This document shows, one piece after another, positions 45,824 through 55,578 of a stretch of 64,000 nt of DNA. Source of the DNA: Paenibacillus cisolokensis. GTDB taxonomy: Bacteria; Bacillota; Bacilli; Paenibacillales; Paenibacillaceae. Location: the NCBI RefSeq assembly GCF_018403665.1, contig NZ_BOVJ01000102.1, positions 1 to 64,000 of the forward strand, read 5' to 3'. The notes under the pieces are model-generated. The model did not search any database. It was given only the letters and a program-made list of their open reading frames with translations, and was not told where the DNA came from. A program made the position numbers and the translations under genes. Positions within the stretch are counted from its first letter, which is position 1. Each line of letters begins with the position of its first letter.

Positions 45824-46897
45824 ATGAAAATCGGGAGGTTCTATCAGGTTTGCATCAGCATTATTCTGGTGCTCATCATCATCTACTTGCTCGACAAGGT
45901 CGGATTCGTGTTCCGTCCGCTCGTTGCCGCATTCAACATCGTTATGCTGCCGCTATTGTTTTCCGTCTTTCTCTATTATTTGCTCCGGCCCTCGGTCAGA
46001 TGGCTGCATCGAAGGAAGCTGAACAAGTCTGCCGCGATCTTGCTGCTGTACCTCGTGTTCGGGGGATTGACGGCTCTGATCTCGACTTTGGCCTGGCCGA
46101 CGCTGCAGGCGCAATTCACCAGCTTTACGAACAATTTGCCGGTCTTGCTGACCGATCTGCAGACCCAGCTGGAACGGCTGCGCGAGCATGCCTGGTTCCG
46201 GGCGGCCGACCCGGGCAAGCTCGATCTCAGCTCCAACTTGACGGAATATATCGGCCGCGCTTTCAACCAGGTGACCAGTTATATCACGAACGCCGTGTCC
46301 GTTCTGACGAATGTCGTGCTGATCGTCTCCACCGTGCCCGTACTCGCCTATTACATGCTCAAAGAAGACCGGAAAGCTTACGACGCCTTGAAAAAACGGC
46401 TTCCCGGAAAATACCGCGCCGCCGTCGTGGAAACGCTGCGGGATATGGACAAGGTCATGAGCGAATTTATTCTCGGCCGTATTATACTCAGTTTCCTGCT
46501 GGGCATTATGATCTATATCGGCTTCCTGTTGATCGGGCTGCCCTATTCGCTTATGCTGGCGCTGCTGCTGGCCGCGCTGAACATGATTCCGTACGTCGGG
46601 CAAATTATCGGCCTTATTCCGTGCTTGATCATCGCGTTTATCGATGGCCCTTCGACGGTTATCGGTGTTCTGATCGTCAACGTGACCGCCCAGCAGATCG
46701 AAGGCAACCTGCTTTCGCCGCATATTTACGGCAGAAAGCTGGACATTCATCCGCTGACGACGATCCTGATCCTGCTGGCGGGCGGAAGCGCGTTCGGCAT
46801 CATCGGCATTATGTTCGCCATTCCGGCCTATCTGATTTTAAAAATCGTGGCATCCCGCCTTTTCCGCCATTACGCGGCAGAGAGCCAGTACAGCTGA
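45824..46897 (+). CDS. AI-2E family transporter (YtvI/PerM-like)
   Basis: A 357-residue membrane protein with about eight helices. It begins MKIGRFYQVCISIILVLIII, has a large extracytoplasmic loop (LQTQLERLREHAWFRAADPG), then the family motif ILGRIILSFLLGIMIYIGF, LAALNMIPYVGQIIGLIPC and IEGNLLSPHIYGRKLDIHPL. These match the PF01594 family, whose members export signalling molecules or ions; B. subtilis YtvI is a near homologue. I chose ATG at 45824, after GAGGTGAACGG; the frame is open 21 codons further upstream without a ribosome site. It is divergent from polA. Substrate is unknown. Confidence 0.88.
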   Translation: MKIGRFYQVCISIILVLIIIYLLDKVGFVFRPLVAAFNIVMLPLLFSVFLYYLLRPSVRWLHRRKLNKSAAILLLYLVFGGLTALISTLAWPTLQAQFTSFTNNLPVLLTDLQTQLERLREHAWFRAADPGKLDLSSNLTEYIGRAFNQVTSYITNAVSVLTNVVLIVSTVPVLAYYMLKEDRKAYDALKKRLPGKYRAAVVETLRDMDKVMSEFILGRIILSFLLGIMIYIGFLLIGLPYSLMLALLLAALNMIPYVGQIIGLIPCLIIAFIDGPSTVIGVLIVNVTAQQIEGNLLSPHIYGRKLDIHPLTTILILLAGGSAFGIIGIMFAIPAYLILKIVASRLFRHYAAESQYS

Positions 46898-47057
46898 AAT
46901 GTTTAGGAGGAAGATTCGTACATGAGTTCGTTAAGGGGAATGATGCGCTGATCGGCTGTCTGATGATTGCCGTAGCGTTCCGGGTCGGCTATGACAACAT
47001 GGTCGGACTGATCGGTGTCTCGCGCGCGTGCGCCGGAATGAACACAAGAAAATGGCG

Positions 47058-47099
47058 AAAAACCTCCGAAATCCTGCTGATCCGGATTCCGGAGGTTTT
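47058..47099. terminator. Strong bidirectional terminator
   Basis: AAAACCTCCG-ATTTC-type arms (47058-47074) pair with GGATTCCGGAGGTTTT (47084-47099) around a short loop. On the minus strand a T-run follows, ending the coiled-coil gene; on the plus strand it follows the AI-2E transporter gene. Between 46898 and this point I see only a 9-codon frame after AGGAGGAA (ATG at 46922), of doubtful meaning. Confidence 0.85.
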
Positions 47100-47114
47100 G
47101 ACGTGACGAATCGG

Positions 47115-47468
47115 CTATTGCGTATAGCCTTGGACGGGAGGCTGCTGAACCGTGTTCCCGGCCGCGCCCGGCGCACCGAGGCTGCTGCGGACGAGCTGCT
47201 CCGCCTGCTGAATGCGCTGCACCAGCCGCTCGGTCTGCCGCTTCTGCGCATCCATCTGAACCTGCAGTTGATTGGCCGACAATTGGACTTCCTGCTGGAT
47301 ATTCTGCAGCTCCTGAATGAGCTGACGTATCAGGCCGGAGCCGCTGTCGGCGCCCGCTCTCTGCAGCGCGATCCGCGCCTGCTCCTGCTCCTGCAATTCC
47401 CGCAGGCGCACCTGTTCCTGAAACTGCTCGTATGTCATGTTCAAGTTGGAAGGCTGTTGTCCTTGCAA
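47115..47468 (-). CDS. Hypothetical coiled-coil protein
   Basis: A 117-residue protein that I do not recognise. Most of it is predicted alpha-helical coiled coil rich in Gln, Glu and Leu (EQFQEQVRLRELQEQEQARI; LIRQLIQELQNIQQEVQLSA; RLVQRIQQAEQLVRSSL). Both ends are disordered, the last part rich in Gly, Pro and Gln. No signal peptide or membrane segment. The codon pattern and the ribosome site GGAGCGATACC before the ATG support it as real. It lies 111 bases downstream of phoU on the same strand and could be read with the pst operon. Confidence 0.7.
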   Translation of the reverse strand: MQGQQPSNLNMTYEQFQEQVRLRELQEQEQARIALQRAGADSGSGLIRQLIQELQNIQQEVQLSANQLQVQMDAQKRQTERLVQRIQQAEQLVRSSLGAPGAAGNTVQQPPVQGYTQ

Positions 47469-47579
47469 AGGTATCGCTCCTTCTTTGTCTTGGTCTCAGC
47501 CGGCCTGGACAAGGCCGGAATTTGACGCCTACAAAGACAGGATGCGCATTTTGCGTCCTAATTATAGCGAGGCCGGACC

Positions 47580-48242
47580 TTACTGGTTCAAATCGGGCCG
47601 TTTGCCCGTCACCAGGTAGACGACGCTTTCCCCGATATTGGTCGCATGATCGGCAATCCGTTCGATATAGCGGCCGACGAAGCTGAGCAGCATCGCCTGG
47701 GATACGATTTTCGGATTATCCGCCATCAGCGTGTACATTTCCTGCAAAATCTGGCTGTACAGCGCGTCGACTCGGTCGTCGTCCGCAGCCATCTTGTACG
47801 ACAAGTCGACGTTTTCCTGAATGAACGACTGGGTCGACTCGAAGATCATCGTCTGAACGATTTCGGCCATGCGCGGCAGATCGACAAGCGGCTTGATGAA
47901 CTGCTGTCCTTCGAGGCGCAGCACGACTTTGGCGATGTCGACGGACAGGTCGCCCATCCGCTCCAGATCGTTCGATATTTTGAAAGCGACCAGAATGCGG
48001 CGCAAATCTTTGGCGACCGGCTGCTGCGTAGCGATCAGTTTCGTGCCGAGATCGGTTATTTTCTCCTCGATCAGATTGAGCTCGGCGTCCTCGGCGATAA
48101 TGCGTTTGGCCAGATCCGCGTTCAGATGGACGAGCGCGTCCATCGACAGGGCGAGCGTCCGCTCCACCCGCTCTCCCATGTCCACGATCAAACGGTGCAG
48201 CTCTTCCAGCCCGGAATCGAACTCCTTGCGTGTCGTCATCAA
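47580..48242 (-). CDS. phoU: Phosphate signalling protein PhoU
   Basis: A 220-residue PhoU with two three-helix repeats. Each repeat shows the metal-binding E/DxxxD pattern: MGERVERTLALSMDAL in the first, MAEIVQTMIFESTQSFIQEN in the second. FKISNDLERMGDLSVDIAK and FVGRYIERIADHATNIGESV are the conserved helices. It modulates the Pst transporter and phosphate signalling in the cytoplasm. Last gene of pstS-C-A-B-phoU, 28 bases after pstB. Frame intact. Confidence 0.96.
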   Translation of the reverse strand: MMTTRKEFDSGLEELHRLIVDMGERVERTLALSMDALVHLNADLAKRIIAEDAELNLIEEKITDLGTKLIATQQPVAKDLRRILVAFKISNDLERMGDLSVDIAKVVLRLEGQQFIKPLVDLPRMAEIVQTMIFESTQSFIQENVDLSYKMAADDDRVDALYSQILQEMYTLMADNPKIVSQAMLLSFVGRYIERIADHATNIGESVVYLVTGKRPDLNQ

Positions 48243-48270
48243 TGTGGTTTCCTCCTCGTACGGCCGCTTG

Positions 48271-49026
48271 TTAGCCGAAACGTCCGCTGATATAGTCTTC
48301 TGTCCGTTGATCGGACGGATTGGAGAACAACTTTTCGGTATCGGCGTGCTCGACGACTTCCCCGTTCAGGAAGAAGGCCGTCTGATCGGATACCCGCGCC
48401 GCCTGATGCATGTTATGCGTTACCATGACGATCGTATAACGGTTTTTCAGTTCCTGCGTCAGCTCTTCGATCTTCAGCGTGGAGATCGGGTCGAGCGCCG
48501 ACGTCGCTTCGTCCATCAGCAGAATATCCGGATTGACCGCGAGCGCCCGCGCGATGCACAGCCGCTGCTGCTGCCCGCCGGAGATGCTGAGCGCGGACCG
48601 TTTCAGATGATCTTTCACTTCGTCCCAAAGCGCAGCGGCGCGCAGGCTGCTCTCGACGATCTCGTCCAGCTGCTTCTTGTTGCGAATGCCGTGCAGACGC
48701 GGGCCGTAAGCGATATTGTCATAGATCGATTTGGGAAACGGGTTCGGCTGCTGGAACACCATGCCGACTTTTTTGCGAAGCGTCTCGACGTCCACCTCGT
48801 TGGAGTAAATGTCCGTTCCGCCGATAGTCAGCTTCCCTTCGATTCGCGTCCCCGGAATCATATCGTTCATCCGGTTCATCGTGCGCAGCAGCGTCGATTT
48901 GCCGCAGCCCGACGGCCCGATGAACGCCGTGATCGCCTTCTCCGGAATGCTCAGCGACACGTTCTTGAGCGCGTGAACGGAAGAATAGTACAAATTCAGG
49001 TTACTGATTTCGATCAACGTTTGCAT
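48271..49026 (-). CDS. pstB: Phosphate ABC transporter ATP-binding protein PstB
   Basis: A 251-residue ATPase. Walker A is [14 protein letters not shown], the Pst-typical loop follows ([20 protein letters not shown]), Q-loop region [20 protein letters not shown], signature [17 protein letters not shown], Walker [17 protein letters not shown] and H-loop [14 protein letters not shown]. It drives phosphate import with PstC and PstA. It follows pstA by 24 bases with AGGAGAAG upstream of the ATG. Frame intact. Confidence 0.97.
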   Translation of the reverse strand: MQTLIEISNLNLYYSSVHALKNVSLSIPEKAITAFIGPSGCGKSTLLRTMNRMNDMIPGTRIEGKLTIGGTDIYSNEVDVETLRKKVGMVFQQPNPFPKSIYDNIAYGPRLHGIRNKKQLDEIVESSLRAAALWDEVKDHLKRSALSISGGQQQRLCIARALAVNPDILLMDEATSALDPISTLKIEELTQELKNRYTIVMVTHNMHQAARVSDQTAFFLNGEVVEHADTEKLFSNPSDQRTEDYISGRFG

Positions 49027-49050
49027 AGGGCTTCTCCTTTCATCGCTCCG

Positions 49051-49926
49051 TCACACTTTCTTGTTGTACTTGTTGCGCAGAAGAATAGCTGCGAAGTTCA
49101 TCAGCAGCAATACGGCCAGCAGGACGACGATGCCTGCGGCGGCCAGTTCCCGGAATTCCGCTTGCGGACGGGCGATCCAGTTGTAGATTTGAATCGGCAT
49201 GACGGTAAACGAATCGAGCAGATCGTTCGGCAGAAACGCGACGTACGTCATCGCGCCGATCATGACGAGCGGCGCCGTCTCCCCGATCGCCCGGGACATC
49301 GCCAGGATGACCCCGGTCAAAATTCCCGGGAAGGCCGATGGCAGCACGGCGCGGGCGACGGTCTGCCATTTGTTGGCGCCGAGCGCGAACGAGGCCTCGC
49401 GGCGCGATCTCGGAACCGCCCGAATCGCCTCCTGGGACGAAACGATAATGATCGGCAGGACGAGCAGCGTCATTGTCAGAGCGCCGGCCAGCAGGCTTCG
49501 ATCCAGTTGCATGGCGCGAACGAAGATGGCGAGCCCCAGTATGCCGTAAACGATGGACGGCACGCCGGCCAGCGTGCTGATGTTCAGCTGAATGAGACGG
49601 GTCAGCCGGTTTTTGGGCGCATATTCCTCGAGATAGATCGCCGCCCCGACGCCGAGCACGAACGACAGCGGCGCCATAATGACAAGCATGTACAGCGAAC
49701 CGACGATCGCCGACTTCATTCCGGCCTGGCTAGCCCGCCGCGACGGATATTGGTTGAACAGATCCGGCTGGAGACGCGAGGCGCCGTCGATCAGAATGTC
49801 GACGAGCAGCGCCATCAGCACGACGACGCCGACCGAGGTAGCGGCCACGAACAGCAGATGGAGCGCGAAATCGAGCCGGCGCCGCCCGGCGATCTGCTTG
49901 CGGTTGGCATCCTGTAGTACACCCAT
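49051..49926 (-). CDS. pstA: Phosphate ABC transporter permease PstA
   Basis: A 291-residue permease with six predicted helices, beginning with a basic tail then LLFVAATSVGVVVLMALLVD. Family segments are LSFVLGVGAAIYLEEYAP, NISTLAGVPSIVYGILGLAI, the ATPase loop EASFALGANKWQTVARAVLP and SRAIGETAPLVMIGAMTYVA. It pairs with PstC to form the phosphate channel. It starts 4 bases after the pstC stop. Frame intact. Confidence 0.96.
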   Translation of the reverse strand: MGVLQDANRKQIAGRRRLDFALHLLFVAATSVGVVVLMALLVDILIDGASRLQPDLFNQYPSRRASQAGMKSAIVGSLYMLVIMAPLSFVLGVGAAIYLEEYAPKNRLTRLIQLNISTLAGVPSIVYGILGLAIFVRAMQLDRSLLAGALTMTLLVLPIIIVSSQEAIRAVPRSRREASFALGANKWQTVARAVLPSAFPGILTGVILAMSRAIGETAPLVMIGAMTYVAFLPNDLLDSFTVMPIQIYNWIARPQAEFRELAAAGIVVLLAVLLLMNFAAILLRNKYNKKV

Positions 49927-49929
49927 GGC

Positions 49930-50898
49930 TTAATACTCCTCCCGGAATCGTCTTGCCACGTATTGGGCAAGAATATTGAGCAGAAACGTAATGACGAACA
50001 GCGTCATGCCGACGGCGAAGATCGACCCGTACTCCAGACTGCCGCGCGGCGTATCGCCCAGGCTGACCTGCACGATATAGGCCGTCATCGTCTGGATGCT
50101 TTCGAGCGGATTCGCCGTCAGCTTCGGCGTCGATCCGGCCGCCACGGTGACGATCATCGTCTCCCCGATGGCGCGCGAGAACGCAAGCACGGCGGATGCG
50201 ACGATACCGGAGAAGGCGGCCGGCACGACGATGCGCAGCGCCACTTCAAGACGCGTCGCGCCGAGGGCGTAGGCGCCGTCGCGAAGGCTGCGCGGAACGG
50301 CCGACATCGCGTCCTCGCTCAGCGAGCAGACCATCGGGATGATCATGATGCCTACGACGATGCCGGCGCTAAGCGCGTTGAACACGCCCATTTGCGGAAA
50401 GATTTCGCGCAGAAGCGGCGTGACGAGCGTCAGCGCGAAGTATCCGTATACGATCGTCGGAACGCCCGCCAGCACTTCCAGAATCGGCTTCACGACGCGG
50501 CGCACGCTTGACGGCGCGTATTCCGACAGGTAGATGGCGCTCGCGAGGCCGATCGGAATCGCGACGATGCAAGCGATCACCGTAATGAGCAGCGTACCCG
50601 ACAGCAGCGGCAAAATGCCGTAGCTGACCGGCGGAATGAGCGGCGACCATTTGCGTCCCGTCAAAAATTCGAATATCGGTATTTCACGAAAGAAGTGGTA
50701 GGTTTCCGTAAGCAGCGTGACGACAATTCCGATCGTTGTCAGAATCGACACGGCTGCACAGAGAAAAAGGAGCAAGGGCATGACGGTGTCGGCCAAGCTT
50801 TTCTTTTCGTTTTTGAAGCTGTAAGTCGATCCGGCGTCCGTCCTGCCCCGCTTCGCCTTGCTTGCCGGAAGAGTCGGCATAGACATTTCGTCGCTCAC
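49930..50898 (-). CDS. pstC: Phosphate ABC transporter permease PstC
   Basis: A 322-residue permease. A polar tail of about 35 residues precedes [20 protein letters not shown]. PstC marks are [60 protein letters not shown], the ATPase loop [20 protein letters not shown] and [20 protein letters not shown]. It is separated from pstS by a small hairpin that may lower its expression relative to the binding protein. Frame intact. Confidence 0.96.
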   Translation of the reverse strand: MSDEMSMPTLPASKAKRGRTDAGSTYSFKNEKKSLADTVMPLLLFLCAAVSILTTIGIVVTLLTETYHFFREIPIFEFLTGRKWSPLIPPVSYGILPLLSGTLLITVIACIVAIPIGLASAIYLSEYAPSSVRRVVKPILEVLAGVPTIVYGYFALTLVTPLLREIFPQMGVFNALSAGIVVGIMIIPMVCSLSEDAMSAVPRSLRDGAYALGATRLEVALRIVVPAAFSGIVASAVLAFSRAIGETMIVTVAAGSTPKLTANPLESIQTMTAYIVQVSLGDTPRGSLEYGSIFAVGMTLFVITFLLNILAQYVARRFREEY

Positions 50899-50935
50899 TC
50901 CTTGCCTTTACAATTCGTTAACATCGGTTGCGTGA

Positions 50936-50966
50936 AAAATGTGATGCCTGCAAGACACCACATTTT
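50936..50966 (-). terminator. Intercistronic hairpin between pstS and pstC
   Basis: On the minus strand AAAATGTG pairs with CACATTTT, then a further T; TG/CA pairs extend it inward. It probably stabilises or attenuates so that more PstS than permease is made. Confidence 0.65.
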
Positions 50967-50995
50967 CCAAGAGCTTGCTGTTTTCTGCGAGAATG

Positions 50996-52009
50996 TCAGC
51001 CTTCGATTTTGGCGGCTTCCTTCGCGTATTGTTCATCCGGAAGCGGCACGTATCCGACCTCGGCGGCCATGCTGCCGATATTGTCGATATAGTACTGTAC
51101 GAAGGCTTTCACTTCCGGACGTTCCAGTTCGGCTTTGTTGACATAGATGTAGAGCGGGCGGGAAAGCGGCGAATATGAGCCGTCCTTGATCGTTTCAAGG
51201 GTCGGTTCGACCGGACCGTTGCCGGCTTCGATCGGCACCACTTTCAGCTTGTCGGCATTTTCTTCGAAATAGGCGAAGCCGAAGTAGCCGATGCCGCCTT
51301 TGTTGCCTGCCACGCCTTGAACGAGCGTGTTGTCGTCTTCGCTGAAGCTGATCAGATCGTCGTTGCGGATGCCTTTTTTGTCCAGAATCGCTTCGTTGAA
51401 GTAATCGTAAGTGCCGGAATCCGCGCCGGGCGAGAACAGCGTAATCGGCTCGGCCGGGAACCCTTCGCGCACATCGGCCCACGTTTTCACCGTGCTGCCC
51501 GCGGCGAAAATTTTGTTCAGTTCTTCGACCGTCAGATGGTCGACCCAGTCGTTCTCCTTGTTGATGACGACCGACAAGCCGTCATAGGCGACGCTCAGCT
51601 CGATGAAGTCCACTCCGCCGTCTTTCGCTTTTTGCGCTTCTTCGTCCTTGATCGGACGGGATGCGTCGGCAATCGCGATTTCGCCGGCCGCGAATTTCTC
51701 GAAGCCGCCGCCCGTGCCGGATACGCCGACCGTAACGCGAACGTCGGGATGCTCTTTGTTGAACTCTTCGGCAGCCGCTTCCGTCAGCGGATAGACCGTG
51801 CTGGAGCCATCGATTACAATATCGCCGGACAATTTCGCTTCCTCTTCGGCCGGCTTGCTTCCGCCGTTCTCCTGCGCGCCGTTCGCCGATTCGGCCGGCG
51901 CATTGCCCGTTTCGCCGCCCGAACCGCCGTTTCCGCACGCCGCAGCGAACACGAGCAGCATGGCCATCGCCAGCATCAAGATCCCCTTGCTCATTTGCCG
52001 ATTCAACAA
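50996..52009 (-). CDS. pstS: Phosphate-binding lipoprotein PstS
   Basis: About 337 residues. The signal peptide ends in lipobox LVFAAACGN. After a Gly/Asn/Glu-rich linker come phosphate-site segments: [55 protein letters not shown] and [18 protein letters not shown]. It captures phosphate outside the membrane for PstCAB. The start is not certain: TTG at 52007-52009 is 5 bases after GGGGAGTGG; a GTG at 52016 and an ATG at 51992 are alternatives. A Pho box lies just upstream. Confidence 0.95.
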   Translation of the reverse strand: MLNRQMSKGILMLAMAMLLVFAAACGNGGSGGETGNAPAESANGAQENGGSKPAEEEAKLSGDIVIDGSSTVYPLTEAAAEEFNKEHPDVRVTVGVSGTGGGFEKFAAGEIAIADASRPIKDEEAQKAKDGGVDFIELSVAYDGLSVVINKENDWVDHLTVEELNKIFAAGSTVKTWADVREGFPAEPITLFSPGADSGTYDYFNEAILDKKGIRNDDLISFSEDDNTLVQGVAGNKGGIGYFGFAYFEENADKLKVVPIEAGNGPVEPTLETIKDGSYSPLSRPLYIYVNKAELERPEVKAFVQYYIDNIGSMAAEVGYVPLPDEQYAKEAAKIEG

Positions 52010-52054
52010 CTCTACCACTCCCCGGATTTGTCTATTCTTGCTCTTACGTCTTCT

Positions 52055-52108
52055 ATATTACAAGCCGTTTGTAAATCGAGTGTTCAGGTTATGTAAAATT
52101 ACTGTTAA
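52055..52108 (-). promoter_or_regulatory. Pho box and promoter of pstSCAB-phoU
   Basis: On the minus strand four PhoP repeats (TTAACA, TTTACA, TGAACA, TTTACA) start exactly 11 bases apart; plus-strand positions 52103, 52092, 52081 and 52070. A -10 box TAATAT follows at 52055-52060. This predicts PhoP activation under phosphate starvation. Confidence 0.92.
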
Positions 52109-52115
52109 TTTGTTT

Positions 52116-53314
52116 TCACGCTTTTCCGGACCAATTCGCAAGCAGCCGCCGCATGCCTTCGCCTGCCTGTTCCGCCGCCGAGCGGGACGATTCGGCGAGC
52201 CGCCCGATCTCGCCCGTGCTTGCGCGATTCGTTTCCGCGGATTGAAACAGCTGCTCGAACAGCGCCTCCGCCTCGCGGACAAGCTTCCCGCTGCCCTCGG
52301 TTTCGGCCCGTTCCGATTGCAAAAAGCCGACATGGTCGCGCACCGCAGCCGAGATGCCGCCGGTCAGCTTCGCGATTTCATCGGCATAACGCTTCGTCCG
52401 GTTCGCCAAGTTCATCATCTCTTCGGCGACGACGGCGAACCCTTTGCCGTGCTCTCCCGCGCGGCTGCTTCGATCGATGCATTAAGAGCGAGCAGCTGGC
52501 TGTGCTCCGTCAGCTCGCGAATAAGGGCGGATACGTTCCCGATGGCCAGCGCTTCCTCGCGCAGAGCGGATATCCGGCTCTCCTGCTGCACGGCCTGTTC
52601 GGCCATCAGCCGATGCATATCGGCCAGCCGCTTCAGCTTGTCCTTCCCCTGGCGCGCCAGCTCCAGCATCGCGGCAGACCGCTCGTCGCCGAGCCGGGCG
52701 GATTCCAGAACGCGGCCAACCGATGCCGAAATTTGCTCCATTCCATTCGCCGCCTGAAGGGCGATCGCAGCTTGCGAGCGGATCGCTTCCTCCTGCAGAT
52801 CGCGCGACATGCGCAGAAGATCGGATACCGACAGGACGCCGGCCAGCCGTCCGTTCTCCGTCACCGGCACGCAATCATAGAACGCGCCGTCCTCGCGCCG
52901 CAGCGCCGCATCGATAACCGTCTGCGGCGGCGAATCGGCGTCGGCCGTAAGCAAAACGTCTTTCATGAGCCGCTCGATCGGCTTGTCATCGAACAGCTCC
53001 GCCCCGAACCGCTGGCCGAGCCGCGTGAAGAATCCGTTCCGCATCACCAGTCCGAGCGGCTCGCCTTCCGCTGTGCAAACGACGATGCATTCCCGTTCCC
53101 CGTCCCGGCGAAAAACCGCCAAAGCGTCGCGGCATGATGCCGAAGGCGGAAGCGCCGCCGCCGGGCGGATGTAGTCGCGTATACGGACGGCGGACGGCGT
53201 TCGTTCGGCGACGTCACCCTTTTCGCGATTTGTCATGTCCGCAGGCGCTGCGGTCAGTTCGCCTCCGCCGTCAGCGCCGTTGACCGACCGGTTGTCCATT
53301 ACGCCGGCTGTCAT
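52116..53314 (-). CDS. Soluble chemoreceptor with paired CBS domains, one frameshift
   Basis: About 399 residues after repair, with no membrane segment. Residues about 25-170 are a CBS pair (IRDYIRPAAALPPSASCRDA; VPVTENGRLAGVLSVSDLLR). The rest is a receptor signalling domain with the tip [43 protein letters not shown] domains bind adenine nucleotides, so this receptor may report cell energy state or another nucleotide to the chemotaxis system. The frame breaks near 52463-52464, where one base is lost (GCCCGCGCGGG expected on the minus strand). ATG at 53314 follows GGAAGGGGAG. It reads toward the Pho box, with its end 8 bases before it. Confidence 0.85.
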
Positions 53315-53568
53315 TCGCATCTCCCCTTCCGTAGCGTCAAAACAATCGTTTCCTACAAATATAGGTCTTCAGTATCAACGCGAACCCGGAAAAATGTTAG
53401 CGCAGTGTAAAACTTGCCTATTCCTGCAAACGAATGAAAGCCAGCCTGGGAGGGGAGATCACTTCAAAACGGTAAAAAGGCTCCGGCCGCTTGACAACTC
53501 AAGGACCAAAGCCTCTATCTTCCGACTGCCCGACGATGTGGGCGCCGGCCGCCGCTATGACATTTTTG

Positions 53569-54627
53569 TTACTCCGGACGGACGTCGGAGGACCGAAAGA
53601 TCTCGAGCGCAGGCAGCTTGCGCCCCGTGAAATCGAACAGCGTCAAATTCGCCCAGTTATTCGGATGCCCGACCGACCACTCCGTCTTCGCCGGTATCCA
53701 GCACGGCTCCCAATAATGAAACCCGACGCCGCGGCCTTCCGGCGTCCGCTTGATCAGCTCGACGAAATCTCGCATATAAGCGGCCTGTCCTTCCGGCGTC
53801 GCCGGATAGCCTTCGTGCAGTTGCTCTTCCGATTGGACGATGAACGGATGTCCTTCCCGCTTGCCGATGGTCCACGGATAGGCCGTCTCGACAACGATGA
53901 TGTCTTTCCGGTAACGGACGGCCAGATCGTCCAGATTGCAGCGCAAATCGTCGAGCGAACCGTGCCACCATGGATAATAGGACAGGCCGATCGTGTCGAA
54001 CGGGACGCCGTATTGCTCGAAGCGGTCGTAAAACTTGCGGCTCCCCGCATTGTCGCCTCCCCGGTCGATATGGATCATGACGTTAATATCGGGTGCCGCC
54101 TCCTTCGCGCCGTCGATACCGGCTTTAACGAGCTCCGTAAATTTTCCCCACTGCCCGTCCGTATCCCAATCGTCGCCGCCTACCCGACCGTCATCCCACA
54201 GCATGCCGGGCGTAATTTCATTGCCGATCTGCACCATGTCCGGCAGCGCGCCGCGCGCCTTCAGCGCTGTCAGCGTCTCCTTCGTGTACAGCCGGACCGC
54301 TTCCCGCAGCTCGTCAAAGCCAAGCTTCTCCCACGCCCTCGGCTTCCACTGATTGGCCGGATCCGCCCATTTGTCGGAATAGTGAAAGTCGAGCAGAAAA
54401 TGCAAGCCCAGCGCCTTGATCCGCTCGGCCATGGCGAGCGTGCGCTCCGTATTGCAGTAACCGCCGGGCGGGTCGTTCCAGATGCGTAGCCGGATCGAGT
54501 TGATTCCGTTGTCCCGCAGGATGGCCAGCGCATCCCGCACCTCGTCCCCGTCGCGGAACGTTCCTCCCGCTTGTTCGATTTCGTCGAGAAACGATACATC
54601 CATGCCGTTCAGAAATACCGCCGTCAT
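53569..54627 (-). CDS. Arabinogalactan endo-beta-1,4-galactanase, GH53
   Basis: A 352-residue GH53 enzyme that cuts beta-1,4-galactan chains. The family start is FLNGMDVSFLDEIEQAGGTF; SIRLRIWNDPPGGYCN and FLLDFHYSDKWADPANQWKP follow. The acid/base glutamate is in MVQIGNEITPGMLWD and the nucleophile in IIVVETAYPWTIGKREGH; the C-terminal WEPCWIPAKTEW is typical. There is no signal peptide, unlike secreted galactanases, so it probably cleaves imported galacto-oligosaccharides in the cytoplasm. ATG at 54625-54627 follows AAGGATGGGG. Last gene of the kinase-regulator-importer row. Confidence 0.92.
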   Translation of the reverse strand: MTAVFLNGMDVSFLDEIEQAGGTFRDGDEVRDALAILRDNGINSIRLRIWNDPPGGYCNTERTLAMAERIKALGLHFLLDFHYSDKWADPANQWKPRAWEKLGFDELREAVRLYTKETLTALKARGALPDMVQIGNEITPGMLWDDGRVGGDDWDTDGQWGKFTELVKAGIDGAKEAAPDINVMIHIDRGGDNAGSRKFYDRFEQYGVPFDTIGLSYYPWWHGSLDDLRCNLDDLAVRYRKDIIVVETAYPWTIGKREGHPFIVQSEEQLHEGYPATPEGQAAYMRDFVELIKRTPEGRGVGFHYWEPCWIPAKTEWSVGHPNNWANLTLFDFTGRKLPALEIFRSSDVRPE

Positions 54628-54684
54628 CTGTAACCCCATCCTTTCATCCTTTACGTTTTGCCTTGACACGCCTGCGTCTTCGCC

Positions 54685-55561
54685 TCAACCTTTGATCGAA
54701 CCGAGCACGAGTCCCTTTACGAAATATTTCTGCAAAACGGGTAGACGAGCAGAATCGGGAGCGCTCCGATAAAGATCTGAGCGGCATTCACCGTCGTTTG
54801 CGACAACAGCTCCAGTTCCTTTGGGCTCATGCTCATCGTGCTCATATCCCGTTGAATGATGACAGTATGCAAGAAGGTTGCGAGCGGCTGCTTCTTCGCG
54901 TCGCTGATATAGAGCAGCCCGTCGAACCAGGAATTCCAATGGAACACCATGCTGAACAGCGCGAGCGTGGCAATGGCCGGCAGCGAAACCGGCAAATAGA
55001 TTCGAAACAACGTCCGAAAATGGCCGGCTCCATCGATCAAAGCGGCCTCCTCCAGTTCCTTCGGCACGCCGCGAAAAAATTGAGCAGCAGAATCGTCAGC
55101 CAGACGTTGACCGCGCCCGGCAGGACGAGCACCCAGAAGCTGTTCATCAGACCGAGCTTCTGGATGACGATGTAGAACGGGACGAGACCGCCGTTGAAGA
55201 TCATGGTAAAAACGAAGATCCAGGAATAGAAAGTCCGGCTTTTGAACACCGCGCTCTCCTTCGAGAGCGGATAGGCCGCCAGAAAGGCGAGCAGCAGCGT
55301 TAACGCCGTCCCGATCACTGTCCGCTGCACCGAGACCCATATGGAATGGAGAAAGACGGGATTGCGGACCGTCTTCTTGTACGCCTCAAGCGTAAACTCC
55401 ACCGGCCACAGCCCGACCATATTGGCGTCGGCCGCCGCCTTGGAACTGAATGAGACGGCCATCACATGGATGAGCGGAATAACGCAAAGCACGGCTAGCA
55501 GCACGAGAAACGTGACATTAAACGCATTGAATATCCGATAGGACGTCGTTTTGTAATACAT
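54685..55561 (-). CDS. Carbohydrate ABC transporter permease (LplC/YtcP-like), two frameshifts
   Basis: About 292 residues after repair. Typical LplC features are FNVTFLVLLAVLCVIPLIHV, AYKKTVRNPVFLHSIWVSVQ, SWIFVFTMIFNGGLVPFYIV, the ATPase loop PKELEEAALIDGAGHFRTLF and the terminal VQKYFVKG-type ending LQKYFVKGLVLGSIKG. The frame breaks at A6 55074-55079 (minus strand T6, should be T7) and at 54734-54737 (T4, should be T5). It forms a channel with the permease upstream. It starts 17 bases after that gene ends. Confidence 0.9.
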
Positions 55562-55578
55562 CGTGGCTCACCCCATGA

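Noticed and set aside
45850-47106. A 418-codon frame overlapping the AI-2E family transporter
   Set aside because: It is a shifted frame of the transporter gene, Arg/Gln-rich and without domain or ribosome site.
47869-49917. A 682-codon open frame antisense to phoU, pstB and pstA
   Set aside because: Opposite-strand artefact of three well-recognised genes; the translation has no motif and no ribosome site.
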